Assembly: GCF_016793485.1 (NCBI RefSeq)
Contig: NZ_JAEULZ010000011.1
Span: 1 to 64,000 of the forward strand
DNA: 64,000 nt
Direction: 5' to 3'
Source of the DNA: Mesorhizobium sp.
GTDB taxonomy: Bacteria > Pseudomonadota > Alphaproteobacteria > Rhizobiales > Rhizobiaceae
Shown here: positions 52,607 to 61,539 of the stretch, piece after piece
Layout: each line of letters starts with the position of its first letter
Numbering within the stretch: position 1 is the stretch's first letter
The notes under the pieces: generated by a model
Seen by the model: the letters and a program-made list of their open reading frames with translations, nothing else
Told to the model about the DNA's origin: nothing
Database searches by the model: none
Position numbers and translations under genes: made by a program

Positions 52607-52690
52607 GTCACTTTCCGGCTGTCAGATGAGCAGGCCGAGTTTCAGATCATAAACCGTCGCACCTTCGGCCGGTTCCTTGGTCTTCTGGGC
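52607..52690 (+). pseudogene. IS5-family transposase remnant (N-terminal part, opposite orientation)
   Basis: On the plus strand VTFRLSDEQAEFQIINRR followed by TFGRFLGL matches the LSDExxEyxixdRxSFxRFLGL segment found near the start of IS5-type transposases. It is cut off after about 28 codons. It faces the C-terminal fragment, showing past rearrangement. Confidence 0.65.
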
Positions 52691-52958
52691 GCCTCTAACA
52701 CCGGGATCTTGAACATCATCACGCAGCGTAAGGTGGGTGCCCGCCTTGCGGCCGATCGGAGCAGTTCAGTGCCTTGGCCAGCGGTTTGCGAAACAGCTCT
52801 CACGCAACAGCCGTGCTCAAGCCTCTCCAGCGGGTCGCCGGTCATTCGATCCTCTCCGTGCCGGCCAAAATCGAGTTGATAAATACGTTGATTGAGGACG
52901 AAGGCACGATAGGATACGAAACCTAGCGAAACGGAACGAAATCAGAGCCTATAAGTCA
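52691..52958. other. Intergenic, AT-rich leader of the rcgA-like gene
   Basis: About 270 bp with no supported gene. GC drops from about 52860 onward, giving a plausible promoter region for the rcgA-like gene. Confidence 0.4.
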
Positions 52959-54572
52959 TTGTTTAGAAACGGAAAGTTATTTCTCCCTCCGCCGAGAGAC
53001 GGGAGTGATTTGAAAGAATTATTCAAACGACAGGCGGCTGCGGGAGCGGGTCGGCCGCTGGGCGAGGACGGGTTTCCTGCAGGCCCATGGACGCCCGAGC
53101 TTCTCGCAGAAGCAATCTCACAGATTGATTCCAATCCGGTTGGGATCGATCTGAGAACGGTGCAGCTTTGGTTTCAAGAGAACGACAAGGGAATTAGCAC
53201 TGCCAACATTCGATGGCTGGCGAGGATTTTTGGATGCGATGATCCGGTCGCAACTAGCGAATGGCAGATGGAGCTTAGTGCGGCGCAATCGCGGTTATCG
53301 GCCAAGAGGCGAGAATGGAAGCGAGCCGGAAGCAGCGTTGCACAGGAGTTTCCAGATCCGGCACTAACTGCGACCTTCGATGACGAGACAGACTCCCCGG
53401 CAGAACTGACACGGGATACTGACGCCAAGGGGCCGCGGCGGCGTTTTAGTTTGGCGAGGAAATCGGAGGCATTTTTTGGTCACGGATCCCCCCTGAATTT
53501 ACCGGCGTCGGTGTTTGCGGGTATCTCCGCTCTTGGGTTTCTGTCGTTTATTATCGGCATTCACAACGTGAAATATGGCCGTGCGGATGGTATTGTTAAG
53601 CAAGTCGGATTTCTTTGGGCCGCGAATTGGACATTCGTGTTCATGGTGTTTCTGCCCCTCTTTTTGGCCTTCGTCTCTGAGCTGGTGACGTCGTGGAAAC
53701 AGGAAGAACGATCAAAGCTTGTAAGAAGCGGCAACCAGGATGAAAACTGCCATGCTTGGGAGCACATTATAGACGCTTTATCCTATTCATTTTGGGCAGT
53801 TTTTTTGATTTGTTTGTTGTTCGCCGGTATTTTCCAGTGGATCGGCGTGTGTTTTATCCCGTTAATGAAAGGTGGTGGCAACTACGCGACCGACTGGGGC
53901 TCGATTGCCATTGTGCGGCCTGAGATCGTATCGGTACCGGTGGCAATCGGATTCACAGGACTCGCTTACCTATATATGTGCCTGTGTTTTCATCTTTTCT
54001 TCGCTGGTCTCATTTTGCTTTATGCGGTCATCGATGACTTTTCGAAAATTGGCGAGACATTGAAAAATCGACAAGAGATGGATTTCCAACGCAATCTAGA
54101 TGACGCCGGCTTCAAGGTAATGCGGTGGGTTTTCCGGTGTACTGTTTTGGGTGTTCTAATCGCCACTGTCATGAAGCTTCAAAGTTCCTATCTGGCATCC
54201 AATGGAACGAATATTTTGACCTGGTTGGTCCGCGATCTATCCTCAGCCTTGTACGAACGCGCCGATGCGAGCAACAGTTTCAGCTATAGAATGCCGACGC
54301 ATTACAGCAGCCTTCTTATCGCTATTTCGACCTGTTTTGTTTTTCTGTATGGCGCCATCCGTTTACGCATCGGAAGTCAATTTCGGGCTCCCTTGTGGAA
54401 GATGTCAGCGGTCGTTGCGCTGCTCCTTGTTAGCTACTTGCTGGTCGATGCATTTTCAGGCTTCTCGATCCTTCTGGGCCTTGGGGTGCTGCTCGCGATA
54501 TACGGCCTAATTGATCCAGGACTCGGCCGAGGGCGAGCGAGCGAATTAGGAAACGATCAGAGTGTATCATAG
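52959..54572 (+). CDS. rcgA: RcgA-like membrane protein linked to rhizobial plasmid conjugation
   Basis: A 537-residue protein. The first 120 residues are soluble and include a helix-turn-helix-like stretch (GIDLRTVQLWFQENDKGISTANIRWLARIFG starts near residue 65). From about residue 180 there are about nine membrane helices. The overall sequence resembles the putative transporter RcgA found on rhizobial conjugative plasmids. The start is TTG 52959; no strong ribosome-binding site is seen. Its base composition is clearly more AT-rich than neighbours. It overlaps the next gene by 11 bp. Family name is from memory of related annotations, function unproven. Confidence 0.65.
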   Translation: MFRNGKLFLPPPRDGSDLKELFKRQAAAGAGRPLGEDGFPAGPWTPELLAEAISQIDSNPVGIDLRTVQLWFQENDKGISTANIRWLARIFGCDDPVATSEWQMELSAAQSRLSAKRREWKRAGSSVAQEFPDPALTATFDDETDSPAELTRDTDAKGPRRRFSLARKSEAFFGHGSPLNLPASVFAGISALGFLSFIIGIHNVKYGRADGIVKQVGFLWAANWTFVFMVFLPLFLAFVSELVTSWKQEERSKLVRSGNQDENCHAWEHIIDALSYSFWAVFLICLLFAGIFQWIGVCFIPLMKGGGNYATDWGSIAIVRPEIVSVPVAIGFTGLAYLYMCLCFHLFFAGLILLYAVIDDFSKIGETLKNRQEMDFQRNLDDAGFKVMRWVFRCTVLGVLIATVMKLQSSYLASNGTNILTWLVRDLSSALYERADASNSFSYRMPTHYSSLLIAISTCFVFLYGAIRLRIGSQFRAPLWKMSAVVALLLVSYLLVDAFSGFSILLGLGVLLAIYGLIDPGLGRGRASELGNDQSVS

Positions 54573-55569
54573 TTGGCTTGATCGATGGGATGAACGACGG
54601 GCACAACGCGGTCAAGAAGGGAAGAAAACGACCGATTTCATCCTTGACGCCCACCGTGCTTTTCCAGGCGAGAAGAAGATAGAAACCATCGTGGAATTTT
54701 GTGCCCTGGCGGACCAGGCCGTGGCTAAGTCAGCCTTTTTCGATGAGCCGGACGGCAACAATGGGGGTTTTGAAAGACAGGGCGAATGGCTCAAATTTCC
54801 ATCGGACATTTCCACTGACGTTGAAGAGAACAATGTTGTCTGGGCAAAAATCACAGACAGCGGGTCCTTCGATCAGGCATTGGTGATTTTTCACCATTGG
54901 AATGCAAGCTCCCGGAATCGTCAGATTTCCGGCTTTTTCTCTAAGTGCGGCATCACGGTTGTCGAGATCGCGATGCCCTATCACTTCGAGCGCGGCCGTC
55001 CCGGATCCTTGCACGCCGATTATATGCTTAGCGCCAACCTTGGTCGCACGATCCAATCTGTTAGGCAGGCAGTGTTGGATGGGCGAAAACTCATACGTTG
55101 GTTGAAAAGCGAAGGCTATCGAGAGATTTCGGTTCTCGGACTGAGCTTGGGCTCCTGGGTTGCGGCCACAATCGCCGCACACGACTTGGCCGTGTCAAAA
55201 GCCTCGTTGTTTCTGACGGCGGGGAGTCTAGCGGATATGGTTTGGACGGGCCGCGCGACACGATCGATACGCGATAGCCTTGAGCCTGAGATTGAGCTGA
55301 CCGATCTCAGAAGGGCCTGGGCTCCACTTAACTTGGAGAATTACACGCATGGTTTGGCCCGGCCTGATCTCGATCTTCAGGTTGTGTTGGCTAAGAGAGA
55401 CAAAGTGGTGTTGCCAGAGCTATCGGAGAGGTTCATGCAGAGGCTGAAGGACGCCGGGGCTAGGCCCGACCTTCTTGAATTAAACTGTGGTCACTATTCG
55501 CTGGCAATTCCGCCCTACAGTTTGTTGGCAGGTTTGAGCCTGAAGCGGTTACTAAGGCGCGGCCGTTGA
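54562..55569 (+). CDS. rcgR: RcgR-like alpha/beta-hydrolase, putative lactone hydrolase
   Basis: A 335-residue alpha/beta-hydrolase. The nucleophile elbow GLSLGS and a late His (NCGHYS) with Asp candidates (AKRDKVV) form a plausible catalytic triad. It resembles RcgR, annotated as a putative quorum-lactone hydrolase beside RcgA on rhizobial plasmids. GTG 54562 lies inside the end of rcgA, so both are co-translated. A role in switching conjugation by destroying a signal is inference. Convergent with the virB operon. Confidence 0.65.
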   Translation: MYHSWLDRWDERRAQRGQEGKKTTDFILDAHRAFPGEKKIETIVEFCALADQAVAKSAFFDEPDGNNGGFERQGEWLKFPSDISTDVEENNVVWAKITDSGSFDQALVIFHHWNASSRNRQISGFFSKCGITVVEIAMPYHFERGRPGSLHADYMLSANLGRTIQSVRQAVLDGRKLIRWLKSEGYREISVLGLSLGSWVAATIAAHDLAVSKASLFLTAGSLADMVWTGRATRSIRDSLEPEIELTDLRRAWAPLNLENYTHGLARPDLDLQVVLAKRDKVVLPELSERFMQRLKDAGARPDLLELNCGHYSLAIPPYSLLAGLSLKRLLRRGR

Positions 55570-55610
55570 GCGGTTTTCCCTGCGCTCGTAAATCAAAGGA
55601 TAGAGCGGGC

Positions 55611-56663
55611 TCATAGAGCGGCTGCAGGTGCTTTTTTACGAAGCGCGTCTACCTGACGGGTGGGTACAGTATGAGCATGATCTGCGTAGTAGACTTCCGT
55701 CACGCGGAATCGGCCGCCAACCCTTTTACACTGGACGATCACGTCGATCGAAATTTTAAGCAGGTTGCGAATGTCGTGGCGGTCGAGGTCCTGTCCGCCC
55801 TCGGACTCCTTGACCAGAAGTGTCAATTGCTCGAACGCCAGGCTCGGTGAACCCGCATGAACAGTGGTGATCGAGCCAGGATGCCCGGAATTGATATTTC
55901 GGATGTAGTAGAATGCAGTGCCGTCGCGCAGCTCCTGCAGCAGGACCCGATCCGGCCGCATGCGCAGGCACGATTCAAGCAAGTCTTTGGCGCCGAGCTT
56001 TGCCAATCCCTGCCCGCCCTTCGAATAGAACAACCGGACATGGTTTGGCTGCGGGATGGTCAGCTCGGGTGTGTCCTCGATGCTGATGAGCCGTTCGTCG
56101 TGCGGAATGTGCTGGATCAGGGCCTTCGAGATCGTGGTCTTGCCGGAGCCCGTGGCGCCGGAGATGATGATGTTCTTGCGCGCCAGAACTGCACCTTCGA
56201 GAAAGGCGCGATACTGGCCGCTGCGATAGGTCGTCAGCAGTGGATCCTCACCAGAGTTCTGATCGGTGCTCGCCACGACATTCTCGAACAGACCGTCCGC
56301 TTCCAGATCTTCCATCGACAGTGAGACCGCCGACGGCTTGCGGATGGTGATGGAAACGGTGTCTCGTGTCGTCGCTGGAGGTATCACAATCTGGATGCGT
56401 TCGTCATCCGGAAGAGTAGCGGAGAGAAGCGGGCGGGTCTCATCGATGCCCTGATTGGAGAAGCTTGCCACAGCCCTTGCCAGCCGCATCAGTTTGTCAA
56501 ACGACAGGTCCGGTAGTTCGTGGCGTTGCCAGCCCGCCGTTCCTTCCGTCAGCACTTCGCCGGGTCGATTGATGACGACCTCGTAGAGGCTCTTGTCCTT
56601 CAGGAAGGAATCGAGGGGGAGAAGCAATTGACGGACGACGCCCGCATCGGAGTTTTCCGCCAT
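55611..56663 (-). CDS. virB11: Type IV secretion ATPase VirB11
   Basis: A 350-residue hexameric traffic ATPase. Walker A GATGSGKTT (about 169-177), the Asp box SIEDTPELTI, Walker B-like MRPDRVLLQELRDG and the His box SGHPGSITTVHAG are all present. It powers pilus assembly and substrate transfer at the cytoplasmic face. Last gene of the minus-strand virB operon, 8 bp after virB10. Confidence 0.95.
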   Translation of the reverse strand: MAENSDAGVVRQLLLPLDSFLKDKSLYEVVINRPGEVLTEGTAGWQRHELPDLSFDKLMRLARAVASFSNQGIDETRPLLSATLPDDERIQIVIPPATTRDTVSITIRKPSAVSLSMEDLEADGLFENVVASTDQNSGEDPLLTTYRSGQYRAFLEGAVLARKNIIISGATGSGKTTISKALIQHIPHDERLISIEDTPELTIPQPNHVRLFYSKGGQGLAKLGAKDLLESCLRMRPDRVLLQELRDGTAFYYIRNINSGHPGSITTVHAGSPSLAFEQLTLLVKESEGGQDLDRHDIRNLLKISIDVIVQCKRVGGRFRVTEVYYADHAHTVPTRQVDALRKKAPAAAL

Positions 56664-56671
56664 CCCCTACC

Positions 56672-57844
56672 CTATTTCGTGACCAAATCGGATTTTGGAT
56701 AGAAATCGCCCATCACGGCGCGGTCGTAGATCGTGTTACGGGGCTCGGTCACCCGCAGGCCATAGATGCTGGAGAAATCCAGATCGCGTGCCACGAAGAT
56801 CGAAACCAGCGAACCCTGATGTTTCATCAGCGTCGGCGGAATATTGATCGACTGCTCGACGGCGATCGCGGCGGCGTCCTTGCCAGCGCTTGTCGTGCCT
56901 TGCGCCTGCACATCACTGCGCTGCAATTCCTGACCGGCATAGGTGGCGATATCGCCGACCACCGACAAAAGCAGAGCGCTGCCGAAGCGCTCCCACCAGT
57001 GCGTGTCGACATAGCCATCGAAGCCGGCGCGGCCGATCGCATCGGTCGCCGGCGACGCCAACGTGATGATGACGCCTGTGGGTGTCTTGGCACGGTTCCA
57101 GAGCACGAATAGCCGGCTTTGGCCGCGGCGCAGGCCGCCGCGATATTCGCCAACGATTTGGGTGCCTTTCTCCATCAGCACGACCCGGCCATTGTCGGAG
57201 AGAACGTCGCGGGTAATCACGCAGCTGGTGAACCCGGGTTGATCCGATGACAGTGCGGTTTCAAGCGCGCAGGGGATCGAGGTCCCCATCGCGACGATGA
57301 AGTTGCGGTTGCCGAGATGTCCAGCCTTCGATCCTTCCAGGACGGTTGGCTTGAGCATCCGGTTGAAGCGCTGATCCTCGTTCTCCCCCTGCCCTCCTCC
57401 GCCCAGGAGGCCATCCACCGGAAGGAAGTTCGGATCCGTCGTCGTGTCGGCCGTGTTGGAAGGCCTGGCGTTGTTGCCGGATTGTCCGCCACCAAATGCC
57501 ATCACCGGCGCCCTTCTTGCCGCGTCAAGCAGCTCATCGACGCCGGCTGTCTCCGCCGTCTCGACGGCCGGCGTCGGTAGCTTGATCTCCGGTACGGGCA
57601 GCACCACGGGTTCGGGTTCGGCCCGGGCCGGTTCGAACTCCGTCGTCTGGCGGATCACCCCTGATCCCGGCTGCTCGACGTCCTCCTTCGGCTCCTGCCG
57701 CATGGACCACATGGCAAAACCCATGAAGGCGACGACCGCCAGCACGACGGCCCCGCGCTTGAGCAAGGGGTTGTTGTCGACCTTGCGCGCTGTGGTGGTT
57801 TGCGCGCGTTCGCCGGGGATCGTCGTTTCTGGCGTTTCTGTCAT
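56672..57844 (-). CDS. virB10: Type IV secretion channel protein VirB10
   Basis: A 390-residue protein: short cytoplasmic start, one membrane helix (about 30-46), Pro/Glu-rich periplasmic linker and a C-terminal TrbI/VirB10 barrel domain with VLMEKGTQIVGEYRGGLRRGQSRLFVLWNR near residue 225. It spans both membranes as part of the core complex. ATG 57844 follows GGGAG; the frame is open further upstream but lacks similarity. Confidence 0.94.
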   Translation of the reverse strand: MTETPETTIPGERAQTTTARKVDNNPLLKRGAVVLAVVAFMGFAMWSMRQEPKEDVEQPGSGVIRQTTEFEPARAEPEPVVLPVPEIKLPTPAVETAETAGVDELLDAARRAPVMAFGGGQSGNNARPSNTADTTTDPNFLPVDGLLGGGGQGENEDQRFNRMLKPTVLEGSKAGHLGNRNFIVAMGTSIPCALETALSSDQPGFTSCVITRDVLSDNGRVVLMEKGTQIVGEYRGGLRRGQSRLFVLWNRAKTPTGVIITLASPATDAIGRAGFDGYVDTHWWERFGSALLLSVVGDIATYAGQELQRSDVQAQGTTSAGKDAAAIAVEQSINIPPTLMKHQGSLVSIFVARDLDFSSIYGLRVTEPRNTIYDRAVMGDFYPKSDLVTK

Positions 57845-57854
57845 GGCGGCTCCC

Positions 57855-58712
57855 TTACTGTCCTGCGGCCGGAACCTTGACCACGCGCTCGACCGAGGGC
57901 GAGGTGGTATTGGTTCCCGGATCGACGCCGACGGGCGAATAGGCCTCGTTGAAGATGCAGAGCGTGCCGGATCCGCGCCGCAGGATGAACTTCCGGCTGA
58001 TTGCGTGAACGAGCACGAGATCGCCCTGAACGGTCTTTGGCACGAGGCTTTCCGTTCCGTCGGAATTCTCGATGTAGATCGCCGGCATTTCCTGATTGCC
58101 ACTGAAGGCAAAGGTCGTGATCTTGCCGTTGTCGTAGACGGCTTGTGGCTCAATCGACGCGCTTCCTTGTGCCGAGTAGCGCCAGTTGCGTGGGCCGTAC
58201 TTCTCGTGAATACCGAGGACTTGATCGGCATAGCCGGCCTTGGCCGCGCGCTTGCGCGCTTCCGCTTCGAGACGTCGTCGCTCGGCCTCATCGGCGGGAT
58301 AACGGTACTTCACATAGAAATAGGTGTTCTGCCCGGCATCGACCGAACCGTCGCGCACGACCAGTTCCATCTGATAGCTGCGTTTGGAGCCGTCTCGCCG
58401 TGTCGTCACCACGGAGATGTTGGTCGCCGGCTGGTTCTCGCGCGGTTTGAGGAACAGAATGTGGCCGGCCGGCGCGACTTCCCAGGCAACGGTATTGCCG
58501 AGCGCCACATGGGCGATTTCTTCGTCAGGCGCGAATTCCAGCTGAACCGACGAGCGGATCGTGCCGACAATCCGCGTGATGTTGTAGGGCTGGTAATTTA
58601 CGAAGCGCACGCGATTGTCCTGCTGCGCGCTCGCCGGGATCTCAAGGGCCTGAGCAGGGTGCATCGTTAGTGCCGCAACGACGGCTGCTGCGAGAAGAGA
58701 TCGTTTTTTCAA
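57855..58712 (-). CDS. virB9: Type IV secretion core protein VirB9
   Basis: A 285-residue secreted protein with signal peptide (ending HPAQA-LEIP) and VirB9 domains, including the YYYVKYRYP-like segment (NTYFYVKYRYP) and C-terminal FILRRGSGTLCIFNEAY. It forms the outer ring of the core complex with VirB7 and VirB10. The start is TTG 58712, overlapping the virB8 stop and preceded by GGAGG. Confidence 0.92.
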   Translation of the reverse strand: MKKRSLLAAAVVAALTMHPAQALEIPASAQQDNRVRFVNYQPYNITRIVGTIRSSVQLEFAPDEEIAHVALGNTVAWEVAPAGHILFLKPRENQPATNISVVTTRRDGSKRSYQMELVVRDGSVDAGQNTYFYVKYRYPADEAERRRLEAEARKRAAKAGYADQVLGIHEKYGPRNWRYSAQGSASIEPQAVYDNGKITTFAFSGNQEMPAIYIENSDGTESLVPKTVQGDLVLVHAISRKFILRRGSGTLCIFNEAYSPVGVDPGTNTTSPSVERVVKVPAAGQ

Positions 58713-59380
58713 TTCAAGGCCTCCGGATCGGCCCGGTACTCGCTCACCACGAATCCAAGGGGGTTCACCAACCGGTCGCTGGAGGATATTGGGGCATTGG
58801 CATAGGAATAGGTGATCGTTGCCACCCAATGGGTTGTGCGGACATCCTCGCCGCGCGTGATTGTCCTGATGTAGCGGACTGAAACGACATTGCTGTTGAT
58901 GAGCGAGATCGACTTGATCCCGATGCGGGACGTTGCGGATCGGCCATAGACGTTTTGCGGCGATTCCGGATTGCCGCCGCGATACGCGGCAGCAAAGCGC
59001 TGCTGCTCGGCCGCGTTCGACATCAGTGAGGCGGTCCGGAAATTTTCCTCCGCCTCCGACCAGACATAGCCTTCGCGTGCCCGGACGTAGCGGGCGGCGA
59101 AATATTTGGTGACTTCCTCGTCATAGCTTCCCGCAGCCGACGCCATGGCCGACACCACGTCGACGATGCCGGTCGAATTATCGACGCGGATGACGAAGGG
59201 CTCGACCGTCTTGAGCGGCGTCAGTGCGACCACTGAGGCGACTGAGATGCAGGCTAGCACACTGGCGACGATAGCGACGAACCAGGCGATCCGCTTCGAG
59301 CGCTCGGCCGAGACCATCCGGTCCTGGTCGAAGCGGCGCGCTTTATCGAAATATTCCTTGAGACTGTCCGTAGTCACCAT
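58709..59380 (-). CDS. virB8: Type IV secretion inner-membrane protein VirB8
   Basis: A 223-residue bitopic protein with one helix (about 33-55) and a periplasmic NTF2-like domain ending in VNPLGFVVSEYR, a VirB8 hallmark. It nucleates assembly of the channel. GGTAGGGGG precedes ATG 59380. Confidence 0.93.
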   Translation of the reverse strand: MVTTDSLKEYFDKARRFDQDRMVSAERSKRIAWFVAIVASVLACISVASVVALTPLKTVEPFVIRVDNSTGIVDVVSAMASAAGSYDEEVTKYFAARYVRAREGYVWSEAEENFRTASLMSNAAEQQRFAAAYRGGNPESPQNVYGRSATSRIGIKSISLINSNVVSVRYIRTITRGEDVRTTHWVATITYSYANAPISSSDRLVNPLGFVVSEYRADPEALN

Positions 59381-59385
59381 GCCCC

Positions 59386-59679
59386 CTACCCTGCCCGGCA
59401 GGCGGTGTGAGAGCCGGCTTCGTCGAACCCGGCGAAAGCTACGGTCTTGGCAGTTGCCTCGTCCGACTGATCGGCGAATGCCAAGGCAGTCCCGTTGCCA
59501 CCAGCGAGCGAAGATTGCTGTTGCTCGCCCTGTGCTTTGCCGGCATCCCAATCCCACATCGAACGATTGAGCGGCCGTTTGGCATAGCCGTCGCATTTGG
59601 GCAGCGGGTAACTTAGCGTCGCGCAGCCTGAGACGGCGACTAGCAGCCCCATCATTGTTACAACTCGAACTATATGCAC
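59386..59679 (-). CDS. virB7: VirB7-like small lipoprotein
   Basis: A 97-residue protein with a lipoprotein signal (LLVAVSGC) and three further Cys residues. Position between virB8 and virB6 and the lipobox fit VirB7, which pairs with VirB9 at the outer membrane. Sequence conservation of VirB7 is poor, so assignment is mainly by position. Confidence 0.7.
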   Translation of the reverse strand: MHIVRVVTMMGLLVAVSGCATLSYPLPKCDGYAKRPLNRSMWDWDAGKAQGEQQQSSLAGGNGTALAFADQSDEATAKTVAFAGFDEAGSHTACRAG

Positions 59680-59706
59680 GCTGGAATACCCCTCATGGTG
59701 ATGGCG

Positions 59707-60603
59707 TCAGGCTCCCCTGCCGGTCAGCCTGCGCCAACCCCAACCGATCGTTCTCGTTACGGTGCTTTGATGGGCGTCCCGACCCGCAGCAAAGCCATAG
59801 GTGAGCGAGGCCCCTCCGCTCGCGAGCGCCGACGCAATGCCCGGCAGCTGATAAAAGACATAAAGGGAAGCAAGGCCGATGGCGCCGACGGCGATCGGCC
59901 GCATCAAGACGTCGCTGTAAGCCTCGACGGTGGTGAACATTGTCGCAAAGCTAGTGACCAGCAGCGAGCCGACCGCGACGACCAGAACCTGCAGAATGAC
60001 GAAGTTGGCGAGCTGCCCGATCCATGCCTCGGTGAAGCGCCGCGTCGACTGGAACATGGCCAGCGCGATGAAGATCGGGCCGATCGCCAGAATGATCGCA
60101 AGCGCAACGCGTGCGTAGAGCGACACGACATATCCGATCGAGGCGACAATGAACGTCACAACGATCACCACGAGACCCGCAAATCCGGTCAGTGGATCGA
60201 CCGGCCAGGATGCCTGCGCCCAGATATCGTTGGCGGACTTCTGACCCTTGTCGAGCAGGCTGTCGAAGGTCGTGGCGCTTGGGGCGCCGCCGGTATTCAG
60301 AGCTTCGGAAACTTCTCTTGGCAGAATCTCGAAAAAGACGTTGGTCACGTAGGTTTGGTATTCGCCGGCATTCCTGACCAGCATCAGGATGATGGCGAGC
60401 TTCATCGCCCGGAAGGCGAACTCCATGATCGGTTCCTGCACCGATCCGCGCAGGATCAAGAATCCGTACAGGATCACGTAGAGGGTCAGCGCCGCGGTCA
60501 ACGGCCCCGTCACCCACGCGCTGATCCCGCTCGTACCGGAGCTGATGAAGTTCTGGAGCGGCGTCGTGAACTGGCGATCGAGAAAGTCGAAGACGGTGTA
60601 CAT
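59707..60603 (-). CDS. virB6: Type IV secretion polytopic protein VirB6
   Basis: A 298-residue membrane protein with about six helices and the TrbL/VirB6 features (VARVALAIILAIGPIFIALAMF and PGIASALASGGA). It forms part of the inner-membrane channel. It starts 4 bp downstream of the eexN stop. Confidence 0.9.
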   Translation of the reverse strand: MYTVFDFLDRQFTTPLQNFISSGTSGISAWVTGPLTAALTLYVILYGFLILRGSVQEPIMEFAFRAMKLAIILMLVRNAGEYQTYVTNVFFEILPREVSEALNTGGAPSATTFDSLLDKGQKSANDIWAQASWPVDPLTGFAGLVVIVVTFIVASIGYVVSLYARVALAIILAIGPIFIALAMFQSTRRFTEAWIGQLANFVILQVLVVAVGSLLVTSFATMFTTVEAYSDVLMRPIAVGAIGLASLYVFYQLPGIASALASGGASLTYGFAAGRDAHQSTVTRTIGWGWRRLTGRGA

Positions 60604-60607
60604 GGCG

Positions 60608-60844
60608 CTATCCCCCCAGCGCCCTGTTCATGCGCTCGAGCCGGGCCTTGCCCTCCGCCTCTTCCGCATTGCGGCAATTGGGCGTCTGCCCCAGCTCGCC
60701 AGGGTTCTCGCGGCATTTTCCGATATGATCAGCGCGCAAGCTCTCGTCGGCGAGGAACTCGCTGACGGTGATGACCGTAACCGGCGGCGGTTCCGAACAC
60801 GCCGCCAGCAATGCCATCATGACGAGAGCCGCAACACGCTTCAT
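60608..60844 (-). CDS. eexN: EexN-type entry-exclusion lipoprotein
   Basis: A 78-residue lipoprotein with lipobox LLAACSEPP and the EexN motif KCRENPGELGQTPNCRNAEEA. EexN-like proteins in the donor envelope block entry of identical plasmids, so this points to a conjugative rather than effector-secretion system. It lies between virB5 and virB6 and overlaps virB5 by 4 bp. Confidence 0.85.
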   Translation of the reverse strand: MKRVAALVMMALLAACSEPPPVTVITVSEFLADESLRADHIGKCRENPGELGQTPNCRNAEEAEGKARLERMNRALGG

Positions 60845-61539
60845 TGCGACAGCGCCGTGTTCATCGTGTCGATGCGTTTGCGCCAGTCTTCCGCCTTGCG
60901 CTGATCCTCAACCTGAGCCTGCGCCTGCTGAACCATCTGTAGTCCCTGCATGCGCAAGAGATCGGTCTGGAGAAATGCGCTTTCGGCCTGAATGCGGGCC
61001 TGCAGATCGGCGATATCCTTGGCGTCGCTGGCCGAGGATATCTGCTGGCGCAACTGATCGATCCCATCGATGCGCTTGGTGGCGGCGTCGTAGATCTGCT
61101 GGCCAAGGCTCATCTGACCGGCATTGCGGTTTTGGACGCGCGCCAGCTCCTTTGCGTAGAAATCGTTCGCCGAGGTCTGATAGGTTGAATTGCCTTCGAG
61201 GAATTTCGAGGCGGCATCGCCGAATACACCCGAGCCGTTGCCGCTGAGCAGGCTTTCTATCGCCGCAAAATCCTGCGGCAAGGCCTTGCGTATTTCCGGC
61301 TGGTTCAGCAGGGAGGCAACATCGGCCATATTCGTCAGCTTGTTCAGCGATCCGAACAATTGCTCGGCTTGCGTGATCTGCTGATTGAGCGCGTCGAGCT
61401 GCGACTTGAGCTGGGTGATGCTCTCGATGTGCTTCAGGATCGCGGTCTGGTCGATCACGGGGATCCCTTGTGCGCCAGCGCCGCTGGCCGACAGGGAGAG
61501 GATGGCGACGGCGGCCATCAACGAATCGCGCATACGCAT
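60841..61539 (-). CDS. virB5: Type IV secretion pilus-tip protein VirB5
   Basis: A 232-residue secreted, helix-rich protein with signal peptide (ending GAGA-QGIPV) and a VirB5-like pattern of Gln-rich helices (LKSQLDALNQQITQAEQLF). It is a minor pilus component. Its ATG overlaps the virB4 stop (TGATG), with GGAG upstream. Confidence 0.88.
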   Translation of the reverse strand: MRMRDSLMAAVAILSLSASGAGAQGIPVIDQTAILKHIESITQLKSQLDALNQQITQAEQLFGSLNKLTNMADVASLLNQPEIRKALPQDFAAIESLLSGNGSGVFGDAASKFLEGNSTYQTSANDFYAKELARVQNRNAGQMSLGQQIYDAATKRIDGIDQLRQQISSASDAKDIADLQARIQAESAFLQTDLLRMQGLQMVQQAQAQVEDQRKAEDWRKRIDTMNTALSQ

